DNA of 38,357 nucleotides from Fulvivirga marina (lineage in GTDB: Bacteria; Bacteroidota; Bacteroidia; Cytophagales; Cyclobacteriaceae): NCBI RefSeq assembly GCF_016775155.1, contig NZ_JAEUGD010000041.1:1-38357 (forward strand). The letters run 5' to 3'. Positions 15,200 to 25,069 of the stretch are shown piece by piece. Made by a program: the position numbers and the translations under genes. The notes below the pieces were generated by a model. That model saw nothing but the letters and a program-made list of their open reading frames with translations. It had not been told where the DNA came from and did no database searches. How positions within the stretch are numbered: the stretch's first letter is position 1; every line of letters starts with the position of its first letter.

Positions 15200-15513
15200 A
15201 CTGCCATCACCATACTTACTGAGATTATTCGTTTTGAAATAATCGTTAACTCTGTTCTTTAATGTTTTAGAAAAATCAGAGCCAGTTGCGTTTGAAAATT
15301 TTGGATTCTTTGTATTAATGATATTGTATTTTGTATTACTTAGCTTTTGTCAGGTTATTGATAATTAAGTAATTGAAAATTTAAACCTATTATCAATCTT
15401 TTAACTCTTTTGAGTATTAAGTGCCTGATCTATATTGTGGAACTGCGTGTAGGAATTATTGAGATACTTTTTCAGAGTGGTCTTAAGATCCTTACATTAG
15501 GAACAACACCGTA

Positions 15514-15542
15514 CAAACATACTACTTATTTTTAAAGTTCAA
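15514..15542 (-). promoter_or_regulatory. Bacteroidota-type promoter of the desaturase
   Basis: On the minus strand TTG (15540-15542), 18 bases, then TATGTTTG (15514-15521) fits the -33 TTG / -7 TAnnTTTG consensus. Transcription would start near 15507, leaving a leader of about 190 bases before the probable coding start around 15319. Confidence 0.5.
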
Positions 15543-15607
15543 GCTAGGGCGGTAACATTTGTATTTTGTAAACAGCTTACTACAGCTCTGCATAGACCTA
15601 AATGTAC

Positions 15608-18022
15608 TTACAGTTCCTTGATTACTTTAAATATTGCTACATCCGAGTCTTTATACACATTAAGCAGATAAATACCTGCAGGCTGATCAATATTAATTTT
15701 CAACATGCTGGATTTAAAAGAAATTGGCACATCAATTACCCTCCCTGAAAGATCAGTCACCTCTACGCTAAAATTCGCCCCAAGCAAATTGGTTTCTATA
15801 TTCAATTCCCCACAAGTTGGATTCGGGTAAACCTTAACAAACCTCTGCTCCAAACCTCCCACCCCCAACGGAGTAACCTCCAGGCACTCAGACCTAACTT
15901 CGCAGCCTCCTTTAGTAACGATGACGGCATAACTACCAGCTTGGCTGGGTTCAAATGTAAGGTTTATTTCCCCTTCTATTGCTAAACCGCCATTAGCACA
16001 ATTTATCCACTGATAATCTGCCCCCTGAGTATTGCATATTAGCGTATGCTCGCTAACCTCAATGGCTAGATCAATGACATTAACCCGTACATTGGTAGTA
16101 ATCACACTGTCACAACCTGATATTGTCTTCAACATACTGATAAAAGAAATATCACCGGTTATGTTTTCTTTTTTTGTACCATCAGGGAAAGTATAATCCT
16201 CGCCTCTACAGACCGAAACCTCCTCCTCAAAATCATAGACAGAGTTTATACTCACCACAGTGGTAACCAGACTATCGCAACCACTGGCGGCACTTAACTG
16301 ACTCACATGGGTTAAAGCCTCCGAGATACCAGAGACCACTGTACCATCTGGAAAAGTAAAATCTTCGCCGCTGCAAAGCGATATCTCCTGCAACTGATTA
16401 TAGACTGGTGTTACCTTAAGTGATGTTACCACTACACTATCACAATTATTTTGAGAAAGTAGCATGCTAGTGTGCTTGACATTCTCAATAATACTGGTCA
16501 AAACCACTCCGTCAGGGAAAGTATAGTCCTCACCCGAGCAAATAAACTGATCAATAAAGGTAACTGCCAATTTTGATAGTGCCTGATATGCATTAAGTAC
16601 ACCATGACCATGATACTTATCCCAACCAGCGATATCCTCATTTGGCCTGCCCACACCATCCATGGCAGTGTTATATAAAATACTCTTGATGGAATCAACT
16701 GAAATATCCTCATTCATCCCTTTGATGAGAGAGATAACACCGACCACAAATGGCACTGCCTGAGATGTACCTCCCCACATGCGATTATAATCATTATTCC
16801 CTTTATAGTTAAGGCCATAGATATAATTCCCAGGCGCCACGATATCGATATGATCTCCGAAATTGCTACCACTGGCAGCATCGTAAAAGAAGGGGCTGGC
16901 ACGAGTGTGATCTGGGTTAGTAGCTCCTACGGCTATTACACTTTCATACCCCGCCGGGTAAAAGACCTTCTCACTATTGATATTCATCATACTGGCCACC
17001 ACAGGCACTCCATGGCTTCTCGCGTAATCAACAGCATCTCTCATTGCAGCTGAAAAGTTTATTCCCCCAACCGACATATTGATGACATCGGCGCCGTTAT
17101 CCACGGCATAATAAATGGCTGATATCCAGTTGGAGTAAAAACCAGAATTATTCTCGTCCAATACCTTACAGGCCATGAGCTTACTTTTCCAGTCCACGCC
17201 AGCGTACCCTATCTCATTGTTACCTGTTGCTCCTATAATACCTGCCAAATTGGTACCGTGCCCATGGTCATCTACAGGGTCATTATCATTATTTACAAAG
17301 TCCCACCCGTGAATGTCATTATAATATCCATTACCATCATCGTCCAGCAGGTTTCCCGCTATTTCCCCGGTATTCACCCATACCCTGCCATCAAACTCCG
17401 GATGGTCCAGCTTTATCCCGGAATCCAGTATAGCAACTACCACACTGGTATCTCCGGTAGTAATACCCCAGGCCTTTTCCATATCTATGTCAGCCCCTTC
17501 CACACTAGTAGCAGTGAGTGTTCCGTCATTGTGAAGCCCCCACTGCCGGTTATTGTAATGCGCATCATCGGGGGTAACTGTACATTCTGACCCTCCATAC
17601 CCCATGTAATTAGGCTCCGCATACTCATAAAAGCCCGTTTTCATTAAAATATGGATCACTTCATTTACATTGATCTGATCTCCAAAAGTATAAAGAACAG
17701 GTTGTTGCGAAACGGGAGGTCTACTACTGGCACTGCCGTTACTTCCCCCTGCCTTATTATTTGGAATAAGGGTCTCTGCATTGATTACGTTCAATTGTCT
17801 GTTAAGATCTCTAATTTGTGGATTGTCAATGGTTATCCCTCCGGTTTGCTGCCTGGATATGGCAATATCACTATTGAATTTAACAATCAACTGATCATCC
17901 GCATATACCTGTTTTACCATGGCGTCAGGAGCCTGAGCTACGGCAACATTGCCTCCTACAAATGAAAGCTCCAGCAATAAAACAGCCACTATAAATAAAG
18001 GTATATGTATATTTCCCTTCAT
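15608..18022 (-). CDS. Secreted subtilisin-like (S8) serine protease, T9SS cargo
   Basis: 804 residues from ATG at 18022. The frame is open to 18241, but the signal peptide (KGNIHIPLFIVAVLLLELSF ... AQA) starts here. The S8 triad is clear: Asp in VAILDSGIKLDH, His in DDHGHGTNLAGIIG, Ser in GGTSQAVPFVVGVI. Next come three related ~63-residue modules (C-x-GEDYTFPDG...GCDSVVTT), then an Ig-like/PKD-like segment (DYQWINC). The C-terminal T9SS type A sorting domain begins VYPNPTCGELNIE. The protein should cross the inner membrane by Sec and the outer membrane by T9SS, ending on the cell surface or in the medium. It is divergent from priA. Confidence 0.95.
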   Translation of the reverse strand: MKGNIHIPLFIVAVLLLELSFVGGNVAVAQAPDAMVKQVYADDQLIVKFNSDIAISRQQTGGITIDNPQIRDLNRQLNVINAETLIPNNKAGGSNGSASSRPPVSQQPVLYTFGDQINVNEVIHILMKTGFYEYAEPNYMGYGGSECTVTPDDAHYNNRQWGLHNDGTLTATSVEGADIDMEKAWGITTGDTSVVVAILDSGIKLDHPEFDGRVWVNTGEIAGNLLDDDGNGYYNDIHGWDFVNNDNDPVDDHGHGTNLAGIIGATGNNEIGYAGVDWKSKLMACKVLDENNSGFYSNWISAIYYAVDNGADVINMSVGGINFSAAMRDAVDYARSHGVPVVASMMNINSEKVFYPAGYESVIAVGATNPDHTRASPFFYDAASGSNFGDHIDIVAPGNYIYGLNYKGNNDYNRMWGGTSQAVPFVVGVISLIKGMNEDISVDSIKSILYNTAMDGVGRPNEDIAGWDKYHGHGVLNAYQALSKLAVTFIDQFICSGEDYTFPDGVVLTSIIENVKHTSMLLSQNNCDSVVVTSLKVTPVYNQLQEISLCSGEDFTFPDGTVVSGISEALTHVSQLSAASGCDSLVTTVVSINSVYDFEEEVSVCRGEDYTFPDGTKKENITGDISFISMLKTISGCDSVITTNVRVNVIDLAIEVSEHTLICNTQGADYQWINCANGGLAIEGEINLTFEPSQAGSYAVIVTKGGCEVRSECLEVTPLGVGGLEQRFVKVYPNPTCGELNIETNLLGANFSVEVTDLSGRVIDVPISFKSSMLKINIDQPAGIYLLNVYKDSDVAIFKVIKEL
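16060..16560 (-). repeat. Three ~63-residue coding repeats in the protease
   Basis: Three in-frame modules each start with C[SR]GED[YF]TFPDG and end with a CDS[VL][VI]TT motif. Paired cysteines suggest a disulfide-linked surface stalk domain between the catalytic domain and the sorting signal. The copies are diverged at DNA level. Confidence 0.8.
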
Positions 18023-18041
18023 ATTATCTTTTACCAAAAAA

Positions 18042-18049
18042 CAAATGTA
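18042..18049 (-). promoter_or_regulatory. Candidate -7 element for the S8 protease
   Basis: TACATTTG on the minus strand matches TAnnTTTG and lies 20 bases before the ATG at 18022, which also supports that start over the longer frame. No clear -33 TTG was seen. Confidence 0.35.
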
Positions 18050-18264
18050 ACTAATATCCTTCCTTGAAAATACACTCTGAATCTGCTGAACGCTCTTTTG
18101 TACAGATTGAACGCCAAAGAAGTAGTTGAAACCATGGATTAGATGGGTGAATGATTTAACCATGTACCCTGAGAACAATGCAGGAGTAAAGTGGCTCTTG
18201 TAATACTTACCATAAATGATTAGTAAGTTTGCGCTGATCATTTACCTTTACCTTCGCAACTGCT

Positions 18265-20778
18265 ATGAGTCAACTTGAATTCCATTCGGCTACCGAAGAT
18301 ACCCGGCAAACCTGGTTTGTCGATGTAATACTCCCCGTACCCATACCTAAGATGTTTACATACCGGGTACCTCATGAGCTGAGCGATCTGGTTCAGATTG
18401 GGTGCAGGGTGATCGTTCAGTTTGGCTCAAGAAAAATTTTAACGGGTGTGATTGGGAGGATGCATCAAACTCCCCCAGAAAAGTATGAGGCCAAGTATAT
18501 TCTGGAAATTCTTGATGATGAACCGGTAATCAACAAAATACAAATAGGTCTCTTCCATTGGATCGCTGACTACTATATGTGTACTCTGGGCGAGGTACTC
18601 AACATTGCCTTACCCACGGGCCTGAAGCTCAGTAGCGAATCAAAAGTACAGCTTCACCCTCACTTCGAATACTACGAGTCTGATCTTGAGTTTAGCGACA
18701 AGGAAGCTATCGTGCTGGAAACATTGCTCAAAACGAATAGTCTTTCTTATGGTGAAATTAGTAAGCTGCTCAATTTAAAGTCAATATATTCGATTATAAA
18801 ATCGCTGGTTTACAAAGAAACCATTATCATTTTTGAAGAAGTTAAAGAGAAGTATAAACCCAAAAAAGAAAACCGCATAAGGTTAAAACCTCATTGGTTA
18901 GGTAAGAATCAATTACAAAAGGCTTTCGACGAACTTGCTAGCAAACCCAAGCAAGAAGCCATACTGCTGCATTATTTGCAACATGTACCCGTTTTTAATG
19001 AGCCTGAACTTAACCAAAAGGGACTTATCAAATCGAGTTTTACGAGTAGTGACTTATCTGGTTCATCCCTGAGAACGCTTATAAAGCATGAAATCTTTGA
19101 AGAATTTGAGGTCATAGTTTCAAGGTTTGACTCTTACGACAACTCTCTGGCAGAAGTTAACCTGACAGAAACTCAATTAAAAGCTAAAGACGAAATACTA
19201 ACCAGTTTTAAAGAAAAGGATGTTACCCTGCTTCATGGAATAACCGGGAGTGGTAAAACAGAGTTATATATCAGCTTGATCCAGGATGCGCTAGAAGGCG
19301 GAAGTCAGATTCTTTACCTACTACCGGAAATAGCCCTTACCACCCAAATTGTTAGCCGTCTACGCAAAATATTTGGAGACAAAATGGGTGTTTACCATTC
19401 AAAATTCTCAGATAATGAACGTGTTGAAGTCTGGAAAGGCGTGCTTTCCGGCCGATACCAGTTCGTTGTAGGTGTACGTTCTGCCATATTTTTACCTTTT
19501 GACAATTTAGGTCTAATTGTGGTGGATGAAGAGCATGAATCATCATATAAGCAATATGATCCGGCACCTCGGTATAATGCCAGGGATGTAGCCATGGTCA
19601 TGGCCAACCAACATCACGCCAAGGTACTGCTAGGCTCAGCTACCCCTTCGATGGAGTCGCAATACCAGGCCCAGCAAGGTAAGTATGGGCTGGTGAAGCT
19701 CACTACCCGATTTGGTGAAGGACAACTTCCTGATTTTGTTGTAGCTGACATGATCAGGGAAAGGAATAAGAAACTATCTAAAGGAGAGTTTTCATCAGAA
19801 CTTGTCAGCTCCATTAATCAGGCACTGGAAAACAAAGAGCAGGTGATTATTTTCCAAAACCGTAGGGGTTATTCGCCTTATATTACATGCAATGAATGTG
19901 GGTGGATACCCAAATGCAATAGTTGCGCAGTGAGCCTTACTTACCATCAGTATAGAAAGGAGCTCAGGTGTCATTATTGTGGATATAAAGAACCGCTGCC
20001 CAGCACCTGCGAGGCCTGTGGTGCTACTCACTTGAAAACTATAGGTTTCGGCACCGAAAAACTCGAAGAGGAAATTTCATTGCTCTTCCCCCAGGCCAGA
20101 GTACAGCGCATGGATCTGGACACTACCCGTAAGAAACGTAGCTACGATACCATCATATCTGATTTCGAACAAGGAAATATTGATATACTTGTAGGAACAC
20201 AAATGGTAAGCAAAGGACTCGATTTTGATAACGTAAACCTTGTTGGAATTTTCGACGTTGACAGGATGCTCCACTTTCCCGATTTCAGATCCTTTGAGCG
20301 AACCTTTCAGCTTTCCACTCAGGTAAGCGGACGAGCAGGAAGAAGAAATAAAAAAGGCAAAGTAGTGATCCAAACCAGAAGCATTGATCAGCCTATACTC
20401 AAACAGATTATAGAGCACGGATATGATAAGTTTTACCAGAACGAGATTGCAGAACGCCATGCTCATCACTACCCTCCCTTCACGCGCCTGATCGGTGTTA
20501 CGGTTAAAAACCGTGATGTTAAACTCGCCTCTTTAACGGCAATCAAACTCGGCAACCTGATCAAAGAAAAACTTGGCACAAAACGTGTGCTTGGCCCAGA
20601 GGAACCGATAATCTCAAAAATCAGAAATGAATATTTGATGGAGTTGACCATTAAACTGGAGAGGTCTCAGGTTAATCTGGCTAAAGTCAAAAGTATATTA
20701 CTGGAAACCAGGTTGGAATTGATGCAGGAAAAAGAGCTAAAAACCTCCAAAATAATCTTTGATGTAGACCCTTACTAA
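18265..20778 (+). CDS. priA: Primosomal protein N' (replication restart helicase)
   Basis: 837 residues. The N-terminal 3'-DNA-binding region contains FVDVILPVPIPKMFTYRVP. The helicase core shows Walker A GITGSGKTELY (about 325-335), LLPEIALT, motif II VVDEEHESSYKQYD (about 418-431) and GSATPS. The family-specific zinc region has CNEC, CNSC, CHYC and CEAC pairs (about 543-590). The C-terminal helicase half has GTQMVSKGLDFDNV and SGRAGR. PriA reloads the replisome at stalled forks. Length is slightly above the ~730 of E. coli, normal for Bacteroidota. It is transcribed away from the S8 protease. Confidence 0.98.
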   Translation: MSQLEFHSATEDTRQTWFVDVILPVPIPKMFTYRVPHELSDLVQIGCRVIVQFGSRKILTGVIGRMHQTPPEKYEAKYILEILDDEPVINKIQIGLFHWIADYYMCTLGEVLNIALPTGLKLSSESKVQLHPHFEYYESDLEFSDKEAIVLETLLKTNSLSYGEISKLLNLKSIYSIIKSLVYKETIIIFEEVKEKYKPKKENRIRLKPHWLGKNQLQKAFDELASKPKQEAILLHYLQHVPVFNEPELNQKGLIKSSFTSSDLSGSSLRTLIKHEIFEEFEVIVSRFDSYDNSLAEVNLTETQLKAKDEILTSFKEKDVTLLHGITGSGKTELYISLIQDALEGGSQILYLLPEIALTTQIVSRLRKIFGDKMGVYHSKFSDNERVEVWKGVLSGRYQFVVGVRSAIFLPFDNLGLIVVDEEHESSYKQYDPAPRYNARDVAMVMANQHHAKVLLGSATPSMESQYQAQQGKYGLVKLTTRFGEGQLPDFVVADMIRERNKKLSKGEFSSELVSSINQALENKEQVIIFQNRRGYSPYITCNECGWIPKCNSCAVSLTYHQYRKELRCHYCGYKEPLPSTCEACGATHLKTIGFGTEKLEEEISLLFPQARVQRMDLDTTRKKRSYDTIISDFEQGNIDILVGTQMVSKGLDFDNVNLVGIFDVDRMLHFPDFRSFERTFQLSTQVSGRAGRRNKKGKVVIQTRSIDQPILKQIIEHGYDKFYQNEIAERHAHHYPPFTRLIGVTVKNRDVKLASLTAIKLGNLIKEKLGTKRVLGPEEPIISKIRNEYLMELTIKLERSQVNLAKVKSILLETRLELMQEKELKTSKIIFDVDPY

Positions 20779-20832
20779 GCTGATAACCGTTAATCTTACT
20801 TTAACATGACCTGTAAACTGGAAATCATTTTA

Positions 20833-20840
20833 TATTTTTG
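20833..20840 (+). promoter_or_regulatory. Candidate -7 element before the lipoprotein gene
   Basis: TATTTTTG matches TAnnTTTG and is just 9 bases before the ATG at 20850, so it would give an almost leaderless transcript. No good -33 element; weak evidence. Confidence 0.25.
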
Positions 20841-20849
20841 CCAACATTG

Positions 20850-21503
20850 ATGAAAAAAATCACAGACATACTCCTGATGCTCGCTTTGGCCATACTCGCA
20901 CTGGCTACTGTCAGTTGCGAAGAAAATGAGCCTGAAATTACAGGTATAGAGCCCTCTTTCAAGATCAGGTTCATTAATCAGGACAGTATTTCAAAACTCA
21001 ATGACAGCATAAGTATTATCAATGCTGATTTACAGGAGATTGCAGATAGTCTGGTAGTGATAGACACACTGGAAAGCCGGGACGAAAATGCCGATTATAC
21101 GGCTAATAAGGAAGCTCTCAACACCTACAAGAAAGAACTCAACCAGGATAAATCTGACCTCACTAAGATCATAAACCTGATCAACTCGGGTAAAGTGCAC
21201 CTAACAAGTCTTGAAGGACAGAATGGTGTCGGTACCCTGATCTATGAAGACAGCCTTACATTATACAGGTTTCCTCTTAACACCAATGCTGATTTTAGCA
21301 GGTTTATAATGACCATTGACGGGAATGAATATTCCCTGGACACCTATTACACAAGAGAAACCGTTGAGGAAGAACGGTATATAGTTATCAAGGCCTATAA
21401 TTTTGAAATCCGGGATTACTCCCGGTTTGACAGTCTGAAAATAAGTCAGCGAGACTCTATCAACTATTCAAGCAATGAAGCCACTGTTACAGCATATTTT
21501 TAA
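20850..21503 (+). CDS. Probable lipoprotein (DUF6452-like)
   Basis: 217 residues starting at the ATG at 20850; a TTG twelve bases earlier is possible but less likely. A lipoprotein signal with lipobox LATVSC ends about residue 24, so the mature protein should be tethered to a membrane by a lipidated Cys. Residues ~45-110 look helical and coiled (repeated SDLTKII-like heptads). The C-terminal half is beta-rich (LYRFPLNTNADFSRF, YEFEIRDYSRFD-like). Its 3' end overlaps the next gene by 29 bases. In Bacteroidota a DUF6452 lipoprotein commonly accompanies a DUF6048 outer-membrane protein, and this pair fits that arrangement. Function unknown. Confidence 0.65.
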   Translation: MKKITDILLMLALAILALATVSCEENEPEITGIEPSFKIRFINQDSISKLNDSISIINADLQEIADSLVVIDTLESRDENADYTANKEALNTYKKELNQDKSDLTKIINLINSGKVHLTSLEGQNGVGTLIYEDSLTLYRFPLNTNADFSRFIMTIDGNEYSLDTYYTRETVEEERYIVIKAYNFEIRDYSRFDSLKISQRDSINYSSNEATVTAYF

Positions 21504-22128
21504 TATTCTACTGCTTTCCTTATTCTGCCAGATAGCTGTAGCGCAGGCAGATGCGGATACTACTGCTCTGGAAATAAAGGCAGGTCCTGGTATTTATATA
21601 GATTATGGAAAGTTATTGACCATTCCTACCGATTTTGAAACCAAGTTTGAAGCAGGTCTCTCTTTCAGGCTTAAAAACAGACTATCTCCTAATGTTCAGG
21701 CCGGTATGGGTAAGTTAGAACCTGGTGGTGCGATCAATAATGGCACATATTTAGCTGAAGGGTGGTATGGCCGTATAGGTATAAACTACCTGGTGCCCTT
21801 AAATAACAAAAGTATGCTATACGCCGGGGCAAAATACAGCATGAGCAGATTTGATGAGAGTGGCAGCTATGAGATAGGTAGTAACCTCTGGGACAATTAC
21901 AAAGATGGGTTCAGCCGAGAAGGTTTACAAGCTGATTGGTTTGAGGTCATTTTGGGTTCAGAAACCATGCTAGATGACCATTGGTCTGCTGGTGGTTACT
22001 TTAGCTTGAGGATTTTAAACCAAAGGGATGAGTTCAGTCCAATTGATACCTACGCCATCCCTGGATATGGTCGTGCCTTTGATAAAACTACTCCTGCTGT
22101 TAATGTCTACATTCGCTTTAGCCTGTAA
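21475..22128 (+). CDS. Outer-membrane beta-barrel protein (DUF6048-like)
   Basis: 217 residues. A signal peptide (MKPLLQHIFNILLLSLFCQI then AVAQA) precedes alternating strands with aromatic girdles: GIYIDYGKLL, FEAGLSFRLKNRLSPNVQAG, YGRIGINYLVPL, MLYAGAKYSMSRF, WSAGGYFSLRIL. It ends in VNVYIRFSL with a terminal hydrophobic residue, as for barrels inserted by BamA. The start ATG lies within the 3' end of the lipoprotein gene, so the two are co-translated and may form a lipoprotein-barrel complex. Specific function is not known. Confidence 0.75.
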   Translation: MKPLLQHIFNILLLSLFCQIAVAQADADTTALEIKAGPGIYIDYGKLLTIPTDFETKFEAGLSFRLKNRLSPNVQAGMGKLEPGGAINNGTYLAEGWYGRIGINYLVPLNNKSMLYAGAKYSMSRFDESGSYEIGSNLWDNYKDGFSREGLQADWFEVILGSETMLDDHWSAGGYFSLRILNQRDEFSPIDTYAIPGYGRAFDKTTPAVNVYIRFSL

Positions 22129-22131
22129 GCA

Positions 22132-22902
22132 TTAAATCTCCCACTCATCATTCATCAGGCTAATGGCGTGGTGAGCAGTAAGATCAAATATACATGGCAC
22201 CACTGACACGTAGTTATTAGCAATAGACCACTCGTCATTATCTTCACCCTTATCAAAATTCACAAAGTTTCCTGCCAACCAGAAGTATCTTCTTCCATTA
22301 GGATCGTATCGCTGATCAAACTCCTCCTGCCACTTCGCCCTTGCCTGCCTGCATATCTTGATCCCCTTAATATTTTCATTTCTTTTAGGTGGAAAGTTAA
22401 CATTAAGCGCCACACCCTTGGTCAGACCTTTTTCCAGCACGGTCTGGGCTATTTTCTTAATATATTCCCGTGTATGCGAAAAATCTGCATCGGAAGCATA
22501 GTCGCAAAGTGAAAAGCCAATCGCAGGCATACCTTCAATAGCTCCTTCTATAGCAGCAGACATGGTGCCCGAGTACAAGATGCTTATTGCAGTATTACTG
22601 CCGTGGTTTATACCACTAACCACCAAGTCAGGACGCCTATCCTTCAACACAAAATGCTTGGCCAGCTTAACACAATCGGCTGGAGTACCCGAACACTCAT
22701 AGGCTGTTACCCCTTCAAAAATATCTGTTTCTTCAAGCCTTAATGTATTGCCAATAGTTATGGCGTGGCCCATTCCGGATTGTGGGCTATCAGGAGCCAC
22801 CACTACTACTTCCCCAAGCTCCTTCATTACTTCGACTAAGGTACGGATTCCCTTTGATGTTATTCCATCGTCATTTGACACTAAGATCAGCGGTTTTTTC
22901 AT
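22132..22902 (-). CDS. surE: 5'/3'-nucleotidase SurE
   Basis: 256 residues. The metal-binding N-terminus ILVSNDDGITSKGI (D11, D12) is diagnostic, followed by VAPDSPQSGMGHAIT, the CSGTPADCVKL loop and SGINHGSNTAISILYSGTMSAAIEG. SurE dephosphorylates nucleoside monophosphates with a divalent metal and helps in stationary-phase survival. It is convergent with the outer-membrane barrel gene, separated by 3 bases. A possible -7 element (TAATTTTG at 23037-23044, minus strand) lies 135 bases upstream. Confidence 0.97.
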   Translation of the reverse strand: MKKPLILVSNDDGITSKGIRTLVEVMKELGEVVVVAPDSPQSGMGHAITIGNTLRLEETDIFEGVTAYECSGTPADCVKLAKHFVLKDRRPDLVVSGINHGSNTAISILYSGTMSAAIEGAIEGMPAIGFSLCDYASDADFSHTREYIKKIAQTVLEKGLTKGVALNVNFPPKRNENIKGIKICRQARAKWQEEFDQRYDPNGRRYFWLAGNFVNFDKGEDNDEWSIANNYVSVVPCIFDLTAHHAISLMNDEWEI

Positions 22903-23069
22903 GTGTGTTTTTAATATTTAGATTAGTATAGCACATGGAAAGATCAAAAGCCTGAATCCCTAGCCCCTACTTCAACTCATTGGAGCAGGTCAATACTTTA
23001 CTTATCCTCATATGCTTACTGCTAGTATGTAGATAACAAAATTAAAAATTGATGACGGGTAAGGTCATT

Positions 23070-23684
23070 TCACTCTCCAAACAGAGCGTTGTAATAAGCC
23101 ACCAATTTAACAAGATCGGCTCGACGGTCTATACGTATCTTGTTATTTTTAATATATCTTTTTATTTCTGAAGACTTCTTATTCATAACCCATAACAGGT
23201 CTTTCTTTTTCCCTGTTGACTGGGAAATTGAGCCATCAGGCTTTAGAAAATAATGTGTATAAACCAGTTCCAGTCTTGTATATGTACCCGCCATGGAATA
23301 AGGATAGTTGGCTACCTGGTACTCAATAGACTCTCTACTAAGCAAAGAGAGGTGCTCACCCGTATAGAGAACTTCGAAGATAACCGGTGCCTTATAATTG
23401 CTCTTAACACTATAAGGAATGGCGTAAAACTGCCGGTACCTATTGGATGTTTTATCAAAAATTTCAAAAAAGAGAAGCTTACGGGCAGTAAATGTTTTTA
23501 CAGTCTGACCGCCTCTTGTATATTGTACAAGGTCTGTTTCCAGGCTATACTTTACCTGCCCTACCAGCGTATCCCCTTCTAATAATACCAACTTTCCATC
23601 GTGCCATACTTCAGAAGGAAAAACCTGGGCTATACCAAAATAGCCCGGTAAGCAAAGTATCGCAAACAGAAAAAGTTTTCTCAC
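23070..23684 (-). CDS. Conserved-looking secreted hypothetical protein
   Basis: 204 residues with a clear signal peptide (RKLFLFAILCLPGYFGIAQV). The start codon is GTG at 23684, 3 bases after the ribBA stop, so it is read in the same operon. The mature part has short beta-strands with W-HDGKLVLLEGDTLVGQVKY, a fold seen in several uncharacterised Bacteroidota periplasmic proteins, and a basic C-terminal helix ending RRADLVKLVAYYNALFGE. No enzymatic motif. Its placement behind ribBA need not imply a role in riboflavin synthesis. Confidence 0.75.
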   Translation of the reverse strand: MRKLFLFAILCLPGYFGIAQVFPSEVWHDGKLVLLEGDTLVGQVKYSLETDLVQYTRGGQTVKTFTARKLLFFEIFDKTSNRYRQFYAIPYSVKSNYKAPVIFEVLYTGEHLSLLSRESIEYQVANYPYSMAGTYTRLELVYTHYFLKPDGSISQSTGKKKDLLWVMNKKSSEIKRYIKNNKIRIDRRADLVKLVAYYNALFGE

Positions 23685-23687
23685 GTA

Positions 23688-24917
23688 TTATTTTTTATCT
23701 TTTAATATTTGGTGCCCCATTTTGTCACGCTTTGTTTTAAGGTATGTATGATTGTGCTCATTAGGGGCTATTTCCATAGATACATTTTCAACAATTTCCA
23801 GGCCATATCCAATTAATCCTACACGTTTTTTTGGATTATTAGATATCAGCCTGATTTTATGAATGTTCAAGTCTCTCAAAATCTGAGCTCCTATACCATA
23901 ATCTCTCTGATCCATTTCAAAACCCAGCTTCAAGTTGGCCTCCACAGTGTCAAACCCTTCTTCCTGTAGTTTATAAGCTCTTAGTTTATTAACCAGTCCA
24001 ATTCCTCTGCCTTCCTGATTCATATAAAGCACTACCCCCTTACCTTCTTTTTCAACCATCTCCATAGCACCATGCAGCTGCCCGCCACAGTCGCAACGAC
24101 ACGAGCCAAAAATATCACCTGTAACGCACGAAGAGTGCACCCGTACCAAAACCGGTTCATCAGCATCCCACTCCCCTTTCACCAAAGCCAAGTGGTTATC
24201 TCCTGTATTGGTTTGCTCATAAGCTATCAACTTGAAGTTTCCAAACTCTGTTGGCATGTGTACATCCTCAACTTTACGCTGAATTAGACTTTCCTTCTCT
24301 ATTCTATAAGTAATCAGATCCTGAATGGAAACCAACTTAAGGTTAAACCGCTCAGCCACATGCACCAAATCCGGGAGACGCGCCATGCTGCCATCCTCAT
24401 TCATTATCTCTACAAGTACACCCGCTGGTCTAAAACCTGCCAACCTGGCAAAATCGATTGCTGCTTCGGTATGTCCTGCCCTTCTAAGTACACCACCTCT
24501 TTTAGCCCTTAGCGGAAATATATGACCGGGTTTCCCTAACTCTTCCGGGTCAGTCTCAGGATCAGCCAGCGCTTTGATTGTTTTAAACCTGTCATGTGCT
24601 GAAATACCAGTGGTACATCCATGCCCAATAAGGTCAACTGAAACTGTAAATGGTGTTTCAAAAGCTGCTGTATTACGCCCCACCATCAATTCCAACCCTA
24701 ATTCTTCACAACGATCCTCAACTAATGGCACACAGATCAGGCCTCTGCCATGCGTTGCCATAAAGTTTACAATCTCCGGAGTGATACATTCAGCTGCACA
24801 AATGAAGTCCCCTTCGTTTTCGCGGTCTTCATCATCTACTACAATGATCACTTTTCCATTTTTCACATCTTCGAGGGCTTCCTCAATAGTGTTCAATTTA
24901 ATTTTATCCTGGCTCAT
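23688..24917 (-). CDS. ribBA: Bifunctional DHBP synthase / GTP cyclohydrolase II
   Basis: 409 residues from ATG at 24917. The frame runs to a GTG at 24953, but a -7-like element lies between the two, so the downstream start is favoured. N-terminal Rib[17 protein letters not shown] and [10 protein letters not shown], then [15 protein letters not shown]-terminal Rib[22 protein letters not shown] carries the three zinc-binding cysteines, followed by [21 protein letters not shown]. The two halves make 3,4-dihydroxy-2-butanone 4-phosphate and the pyrimidine precursor of riboflavin. No FMN riboswitch was recognised in the 150 bases upstream. Confidence 0.97.
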   Translation of the reverse strand: MSQDKIKLNTIEEALEDVKNGKVIIVVDDEDRENEGDFICAAECITPEIVNFMATHGRGLICVPLVEDRCEELGLELMVGRNTAAFETPFTVSVDLIGHGCTTGISAHDRFKTIKALADPETDPEELGKPGHIFPLRAKRGGVLRRAGHTEAAIDFARLAGFRPAGVLVEIMNEDGSMARLPDLVHVAERFNLKLVSIQDLITYRIEKESLIQRKVEDVHMPTEFGNFKLIAYEQTNTGDNHLALVKGEWDADEPVLVRVHSSCVTGDIFGSCRCDCGGQLHGAMEMVEKEGKGVVLYMNQEGRGIGLVNKLRAYKLQEEGFDTVEANLKLGFEMDQRDYGIGAQILRDLNIHKIRLISNNPKKRVGLIGYGLEIVENVSMEIAPNEHNHTYLKTKRDKMGHQILKDKK

Positions 24918-24934
24918 TAATCCCTTAGTTTTGA

Positions 24935-24942
24935 CAAAAGTA
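24935..24942 (-). promoter_or_regulatory. Candidate -7 element of ribBA
   Basis: TACTTTTG on the minus strand fits TAnnTTTG, 17 bases before the ATG at 24917. The matching -33 TTG is not evident. Confidence 0.3.
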
Positions 24943-25069
24943 GGTCTTTTCACTTATGTAAAAAAACTTTCCATCTCTTCAACAACTTATAGCTCTTTGA
25001 CGTTCGTACGAGTAATTAATTCAATAGGTTGACTCTTTCCTAAACTTCTTTTTTACCACATGTGATATA

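Noticed and set aside
18023-18241. Longer N-terminus for the S8 protease
   Set aside because: The extra 73 residues precede a complete signal peptide and overlap the likely promoter; the ATG at 18022 is the sensible start.
24918-25069. FMN riboswitch upstream of ribBA
   Set aside because: The ~150-base interval is too short and lacks the conserved RFN helices; only a -7-like element was seen.
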